This document shows positions 58,561 through 64,000 of a stretch of 64,000 bases of DNA, one piece after another; position 1 is the stretch's first letter, and each line of letters begins with the position of its first letter. Origin of the DNA: Gnetum montanum (lineage: Eukaryota > Streptophyta > Gnetopsida > Gnetales > Gnetaceae); the NCBI GenBank assembly GCA_015680685.1, contig MNCI01010754.1, forward strand, positions 149,888 through 213,887, given 5' to 3'. Under the pieces are notes generated by a model, which was given only the letters and a program-made list of their open reading frames with translations, did no database searches and was not told the origin of the DNA. A program made the position numbers and the translations under genes.

Positions 58561-61500
58561 AAATGTGGAATGGTTTCAAGAACAAGTGATTGGTCAGATT
58601 TGCAAGCTCATTCCCTTCCATGTCAGCTAAGTTGAATGCTCCGTTGTCGTATGCTTTGTCGTATGCAAGCTCATTCCCTTCCATGTCTTTCCCAAATGAC
58701 CTTAAGTACAAGGTCACCTTTCTTGATAGGGAACTTATGAACGTCATGCTGATGGCTTTGTCATTGTCATTTTTGGTACCATCCAATCTGATCAAGGGCA
58801 CGTATACATTCTTCCTCCACTGAGTCCAAGTCAACAATGCGTAGATCATTGTTTTGCCCATCGTCGAGGAGTCCAGAGAGAGTGATCCTTAAAGACGATA
58901 CCTGTAATTCTAATGGTAAAATAACTTCTAAACCATAAACAAGACTATATGGCATTTTACCAGTGGAAGTTCGATGCGTAGTACGATAAGCCCACAGTGC
59001 ATATATCAGCTGCTCCTGCCATTTTTTCTTGCTTTGGATAAGCATCTTTTTAAGTACTGCGATGATGGTTTTATTTTTGGCTTCTACTTGCCCATTACTC
59101 TGAGGGTAGTAAGGGGATGAAAATGAGTTTTTGATCCCCAGGCTTCCACAGAAAGTTTTGGTTCCAGCCCTACTAAATTATGGCCTGTTATCGGTGATGA
59201 TGGTCATGGGGATGCCAAAATAGGTCACAATATTTTCAAGAATGAAGTTTCATACATGTTTAGATGTGGTTTTTCTAAGGGGAACAGATTCTACCGACTT
59301 CATGAAATACTCTATCATGGTTATGATGAAGCTATGCCCTACGGAAGATGAGGGTGTTATTGGTCCAATAAGGTCCAAACCCCACTTTTGAAAAGGCCAT
59401 GTGATTTGTGTTGTATGCAACTCATTTGGTGGGACATGAATCAGATTACTATGTCTTTGATAGATACTGCATGTTTTAGCCTTGGATAGATAGTCATACT
59501 CCATGTGTGGCCAATAATAACCTAAGTGTCTTATTTTCGTTGCCATTGCTTTAGCTTCTATGTGTCCTCCGCATAGTCGTTCATGTACTTGCTCAATGAT
59601 GGTTTGGGCATCAGCGCTACCAATGCATGTTAGCAATATGCCTTCATAAGATCAATGACACAATGTGTCCCCTACCAGTGCATATTGTCAAGAACACTTT
59701 TGTACCACGTCTTTTTATGCATTCGTTAAATTTTGCAGTGTTTCATCATGTAGAAGGTACTCTTTTATGTTGTCATACCATTCTATCGCATGTGTTGTAC
59801 TAATGGATGCAATTGGTAATGTATCGAGAGCATCGGTTATGGGTTTAGCACAACTAATTATAGAGCTTGGTAACATATGGAACATATCAGGCAATATGTT
59901 GAGAGCGAGTGTGGCCAGTGCTTCTACAATCATGTTATCGTTTCTAGAGACGTGTTGCACATCCATGTTTTCGAATTGCTTTATTAAGTGTTTGGCTAAG
60001 TCACAGTATGGTTGTAAATGTTACTCTTTGCATGTATAAATGTCTGTGACTTGGTTTAAAACCAGTTGTGAGTCTCCCCTGACCACAAGTCGTGTGATGT
60101 CTAAAGCTAATGTTGCCATGAGACCCCTAAGGAGACCTTCGTACTCTACTATGTTGTTGGTATAGTGAAAGTTGAAAAGATAAGCAAAGGGTCGGATCTC
60201 CCTAGAGGGATAGGTGATGACGGCAGTAGCACTTCCCCCTTGAGAGGTGGACGCTACATCAAAGTTCAAAATGGCATTGTAGTCATCGGGTACTATGTCA
60301 ATTCCACTCACATTTTCATCAGGGAACTCTAGCTCTATCGTTGCTTGATCATGCGTTGGTGACGCAGTCATTTGATTTACTATGGCTTGACCCTTAACTA
60401 ATGATTGCGCTATGTAGTGTAGGTCAAACTTAGCTATCATGGCTTTCCAACTGGATATTCTACTTGACTCGTAAATGTTTCCTGTGATGGCTCTGAGCAC
60501 ATTATCCTTGCAAATTATATTGACTTTGTTATGGAAGAGGTAATGTCGCCATTTCTTTAAGGAAAAGAGCAGGGCTAAACATGACCTCTCCACTTCATTA
60601 TACTTTTTCTCATGGGCTACTAATGCATGGCTTAAGTAGTAGACAGGGACTTTGGTTCCATCATCTTGTTTTTGGCAAAGCATGAACGCGATTGACGAGT
60701 CTGAAGTGGCAAGGTAGATGTAAAACGGTTTATCATTTTGGGGTGGATAAACTGTGGGTAGTTGAACAAGTGTTGTTTTAATATTGTCAAATGTTTCTTG
60801 GCACTGTGGAGTCTATTCAAAATGGATGTTCTTGTGTAGCAAGTGGTTCATAGGTTTCAACTTGTCCATTAATTTTTCTATGAAATGTCTAATGAACTGT
60901 AATCTACCTTGTAGACCTTGGAGTTCAGTAAGGTTGCTGGGTGGTTTTAAGTTTGTTATGACCTTAACTTTATCAGGGTCTACTCATATCCCTACTTCCA
61001 AGGCTATGAATCCAAGCATTTTTCCTGTTTTGACTCCGAAGACATATTTCTTTGGGCTAAGTCTCAGCTCATATTTTAAACAATGCTTTAGTACCAAGTC
61101 AAGATCTTGTACGTGTTGTTCTAATGTCTTTGATTTAACCATGATATCATCCACATAGTCATTGAGTGAGTGCAACATGTAATCACTAAAAATAAATTTC
61201 ATTGCCCTTTGATATGTGGCCCCAGCGTTCTTGAGATCGAAGGGCATCATTGTGTAACAAAAGGTACCCCACGGTGTCATAAAGGTTGTCCAGAGCTGAC
61301 GCTATGGATTAATGCGTATCTGGTTATATCCTGAGAAGCCGTCCATAAAAGATAACAAGGCATGCCCAGCGGTTGAGTCAACAAGTTGATAGATGCTGGG
61401 TAGGGGGAAGTCATCTTTTATGATTGCAATGTTGAGATCCCGGAAGTCAATGCATAGGCGAATGTTTCCATTCTTTTTCAGGACAATGACCATGTTGGAT

Positions 61501-62007
61501 ACCCAATCGGCATAATCGATAGCCCAAATGAAACCTCCCTGATAAAGTTTGGTAAACTATCAATGCTACCTCAGGCTTAACCTTTCGTGCCTTTTGTTTT
61601 ACTGGCCTTAATTTTCGATCAAGGATAATATTGTGTTGGACAATTCGAGGGTCTAACCCGGGCATGTCAGTGTAAGACCAAGTGAATACTTTTGTGTTGC
61701 CTCGAAGCACATCTTCTATGTCTTTGGCCAGTTGAGGTTGCAATAGTGTACTTAATTTTAGTATTTTCATTTCACCATCAGGCATAGCGATGGGTGTTTC
61801 AGTCAATGAGTCTTAGCTGATACTTTCAGCTTCTATGTCGAGGGACTTTTTGATACCTTTGTAGTTGTCTAGCTTTTGTTGTGTTGAGGCTATGACTGCA
61901 TCATCCATTGATAGACTTAAGTGGATGGAATTTATGTCGATCTCCCTAATGATCTTTCTATATGGTCCATCGATGCTTAATGGTGTGGATAAACGCCGAT
62001 AATCCAT
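58561..62007 (-). pseudogene. pol: Element E pol: RT, RNase H, aRNase H, integrase (decayed)
   Basis: The ATG at 62007 (MDYRRLSTPLSIDGPYRK) follows an acceptor-like TTTATTGGTAG by eleven bases. RT: IVLKKNGNIRLCIDFRDLN, GTFCYTMMPFDLKNAGA, YVDDIMVKS near 61150 (catalytic Asp kept), then a first RNase H (ATSDSSIAFMLCQKQ). The second RNase H is unbroken for 220 codons (60683-60021): FDVASTSQGG, NIVEYEGLL, GDSQLVLNQ; NMIVEALATLALN lies beyond it. Integrase has WPFQKWGLDLIGPITPSSSV and NGQVEAKNKTII, but DNRP replaces DNGP and the last zinc Cys is Tyr (CSIY). Frameshifts near 61550 and 58780. Near 58600-58690 a 60-base partial duplication repeats MEGNELA at the C terminus. Confidence 0.88.
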
Positions 62008-62808
62008 CAAGCTTGCTCCTACCAATAAACAAAGGGCAGAATGAGCTAGTAGGTGTTGTTACACGTCCCTTGGCAACGTAAATCATGTGTACATGTACGG
62101 TGGTGGTTTATCGTCATATCGGGACGCATGGCAGTTTAAGGCCTTACCGGGCTATGTGTGGCAGTTTAAGGCCTTACTGGGCTAAATGGGGTAGTTTAAG
62201 GCCTTACCGGGCCGTCATGGCAGTTTAAGGCCATACTTGGCTATATGTGTGATTTGACGATGCCTAGTCACCATATAATTTGCATCAGAGAGTTTGTGCC
62301 AAAATGCTCAGTGTGGGCATCCGAAGTTGGTTTACGAGGGAATTAGCATGTGGTAGTCTTCATTACCTCATCATTTTGTTTTATATTTTTTTTGTATTTT
62401 GTATTTTGAACAATTTTTAAATAAAATTAATGAAATATTAATAAAAATCAAAGGCGGAGGTGGCAACAGCGGGGTCAGTGCAGCACTATATATAGCGTAA
62501 GGCTGTCAGTTGTGAACCTAAATCAAACCAGAGCATGAGCGTAAACCAAGGTTACAGTGTAAGCGTAAATCACCAAACCCCAGCCTAAGCGTAGAGGCTC
62601 AAACCCAATGTAAGCATGAGCGTAGAGGCTCAAACCCAGCATAAGTGTGAGCGTAGAGGCTTAAACCTAGCGTAAGCGTGAACGTAGATGCTCAAACTTA
62701 GCGTAAGAGTGAGCGTAGAGGCTTAAACCCCAGCGTACAAGATTCAGCTTGGTGTGTAGATTCAAATGTCAGCGTAAACCTGTCAGTTTCAGTGTACAGA
62801 ACGCCAGA
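62008..62808. repeat. Element E spacer with two repeat arrays upstream of the antisense gene
   Basis: 62120-62245: four copies of GGCAGTTTAAGGCCTTACCG then GGCTA at about 33-36-base spacing, the shared core. 62520-62760: seven or so copies of a GAGCGTAGAGGCTCAAACCC then AGCGTAAGCGT unit of about 30 bases. An AT-rich block (62380-62450) separates them. The second array lies just upstream of the antisense-gene ATG and may be part of its promoter or 5' leader. Confidence 0.8.
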
Positions 62809-62913
62809 ATGGGCAAGGGCAAGGAGGTAGAAGGATAGGGGAGGAAGGGGCCCAACTTGACTTTCGCGGAGGAAAGTGAGGCCATGCTACATCATGGTCT
62901 GGATCGACATAAA
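62809..62913 (+). pseudogene. Element E antisense gene, exon 1 only
   Basis: ATG at 62809 gives MGKGKEVEG-stop-GRKGPNLT then FAEESEAMLHHGLDRHK, ending at a donor GTTAGG. It matches exon 1 of the D copy (KGKR..VDLAFMEKSEELLQHL) and lies at the same place relative to pol. Later exons are not found before the window edge; intron 1 and then F-type sequence follow. Identification rests on position and a short match. Confidence 0.55.
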
Positions 62914-63165
62914 GTTAGGCTCTATTCTTATCTCAGTTAATTGTTTTTATTTGTACATGTTATCTGGCATAGATAGTTTTGGTAGCGTAAATGGTCTATA
63001 CGCTGAGCGTAGATTCGCAGTGTAAAGGGCCTATACGCTGAGCATAGATAGTTTTCACTGTGTAAAGGGTCTGTACGTTGAGCATAAAAGGTTTTCATAG
63101 AGCGTAGAAGATTTCCATAGTGTACAGGGTCTGTATGCTGAGCGTAGATAGCATTTTTCTTCTTT
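62914..63165. repeat. Intron-1 region of element E antisense gene with GTGTAAAGGGTCTATACGCT repeats
   Basis: About five copies of a 35-45-base unit, GTGTAAAGGGTCTRTACGCT then GAGCGTAGATAG, between 62980 and 63150. No coding. Confidence 0.6.
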
Positions 63166-63904
63166 CTTTTTTATGATGCAGGCTGCGTATCCACCAGACG
63201 AAGATCTGCAAAATATTGGCCTGAAATTCAGCAACAAAAAAATGCAGGGAGGCAACAGAAAAGAAAAACGCAAGAAAAGGCAAACAGAAAAACGTAGGAA
63301 GCCCTATATTAATTTTGAGGGCAAAACAGAAATTAAAACCCTCTGTTTGGGGCACGTTGTTCTTTAGAAAAACCCCTCTCTCTCCAGCGCGCGACGGCAA
63401 AAATGGATTGTGGTTGCAGAGCCTTCTTGTGCGGAGGCAATTTGAATCTGCGGCTTTGCTGATGTTGAATTTCAAATTCTATGCAAATATGTGTTGGTTC
63501 TTGCAGGTTCTGGGTAGAAATAAGAGAAAGACCATTGCCCTGGAACTGTGAGGAAACCTCCACGCGATTTATAGGGAAGAGAAGAAAAATCGTTTCGCCG
63601 TTTCTTTTCCAAAAAATTATTCAATTATTTCTACCGCTCAAGTATATGGTCAAATGGAGTATAAATTAACCAGTAATATATCCATGTAGATACATATATA
63701 TTCACAATATGAAGTATTCATAACATGAAGTACTTAGAGACCTGCCATCAATTATCTTATGTTATGAAATATATTATTTTAAAACATATAAGTTACTCCT
63801 ATTAAAAATTTTGCAATATTGGTTATCCTATTTTATGTCACATTTCATTAAGGTTAGCATAAAATGCTCCTCATTTTATGCATAACTTCTTAACTCCCTA
63901 ACCA
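63166..63904. other. Unassigned sequence, probably interior of a third F-type insertion
   Basis: 63166-63600 has a CpG-bearing, gene-like composition; on the - strand it resembles a 5' untranslated region (CTCTCTCCAGCGCGC reversed). 63610-63900 is AT-rich. No match to F1 or F2 interiors, and I found no clear TGTTGGCACA start. Confidence 0.35.
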
Positions 63905-64000
63905 CATAACCTACCCCTAGCTTGTTGGACAAGTAATCTTCTGATTGGTTAGTCAAATTCCTTGAGAAAGAAGTTAGGAGAGATATTTTTGAGATATTTT
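63905..64000 (+). repeat. Partial third copy of the F-family 3' segment
   Basis: Matches 20171-20270 in F2: CTTGTTGGACAAGTAATCT, TGATTGGTTAGTC, AAGTTAGGAGAGATATTTTT. Same orientation as F1 and F2; continues beyond the window. Confidence 0.72.

Larger units (their letters stand above)
38282..64000 (-). mobile_element. Element E: Tat-like retrotransposon, 3' portion, nested in A, split by C
   Basis: On the - strand its 3' LTR is 57157-56115 plus 38784-38282, interrupted by element C. It inserted after TTGAC (38277-38281); the second TSD copy is outside the window. Pol is at 62007-58561, followed to the right by the start of an opposite-strand gene (62809, + strand), as in the other elements. 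Gag, protease and 5' LTR are beyond 64000. Confidence 0.82.

Noticed and set aside
1-64000. tRNA, rRNA or other structured RNA genes
   Set aside because: I looked for tRNA-like T-loop words and rRNA segments while reading and saw none convincing; a tRNAscan/Rfam search was not possible.

Overview
The window is a block of nested plant LTR retrotransposons; I see no intact host gene. The host is a land plant with a large repeat-rich genome. A gymnosperm would fit the 17-20 kb Tat-like elements, but nothing here fixes the species. Evidence for a plant: Ty3/gypsy pol genes with a second RNase H domain (the Tat-lineage arrangement), 1.4-1.7 kb LTRs, and a captured plant LRR receptor-kinase fragment.

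Layout. Element A (+ strand, oldest) runs from before base 1 to 38281. It has been cut by (1) F1, 2916-6628, TSD GAAAG, in gag; (2) element D (- strand), 7244-29738, TSD AGGAG, in the gag-PR linker; (3) element E (- strand), starting at 38282, which ends A inside RNase H and runs off the right edge. D carries F2 (18505-21341, TSD CTTAG; it contains the assembly gap 20901-21176). E carries element C (+ strand, 38790-56109, TSD TCTGT), a complete 17.3 kb element inserted in E's 3' LTR. A third F-type sequence begins somewhere after about 62.9 kb inside E. A, C, D and E are related: LTRs start TGAAACAC where that end is visible (C, D, E), A/C/D share the primer-binding site TGGYRCTAGAAGGAGGG six bases after the LTR, C/D/E share a purine tract AAAGAGGGGCCA, and the sense order is gag-PR, then a 5 kb spacer, then RT-RNaseH-aRNaseH-INT.

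Most notable content. The 5-9 kb between protease and reverse transcriptase is occupied in A, C and D (and at its start in E) by a multi-exon gene on the opposite strand. In C it can be read as eight exons with GT..AG borders, and the phase is preserved through all of them (about 1,121 codons, broken only by point stops). Exon 2 is exactly 450 bases in A, C and D. Exons 2-3 encode an FCP1/SCP-like (NLI-interacting factor, HAD) phosphatase fold that has lost its key Asp residues. Exon 4 encodes a second conserved domain, later exons a probable coiled-coil, and the last exon an acidic tail. Pol in all four elements is preceded by a 3' splice-acceptor-like sequence 10-12 bases before its ATG. The opposite-strand gene may therefore lie inside an intron of the sense gag-pol transcript.

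Non-coding parts are unusually structured. Short tandem arrays with a common core (AGTTTAA-like, followed by GYCRT) flank the antisense gene and lie between INT and the 3' LTR in every element. AGCGTGA/AGCGTA words are scattered through LTRs, leaders and introns. All coding regions here carry stops or frameshifts (many TAG in place of Gln codons), so these copies are decayed. C is the best preserved.
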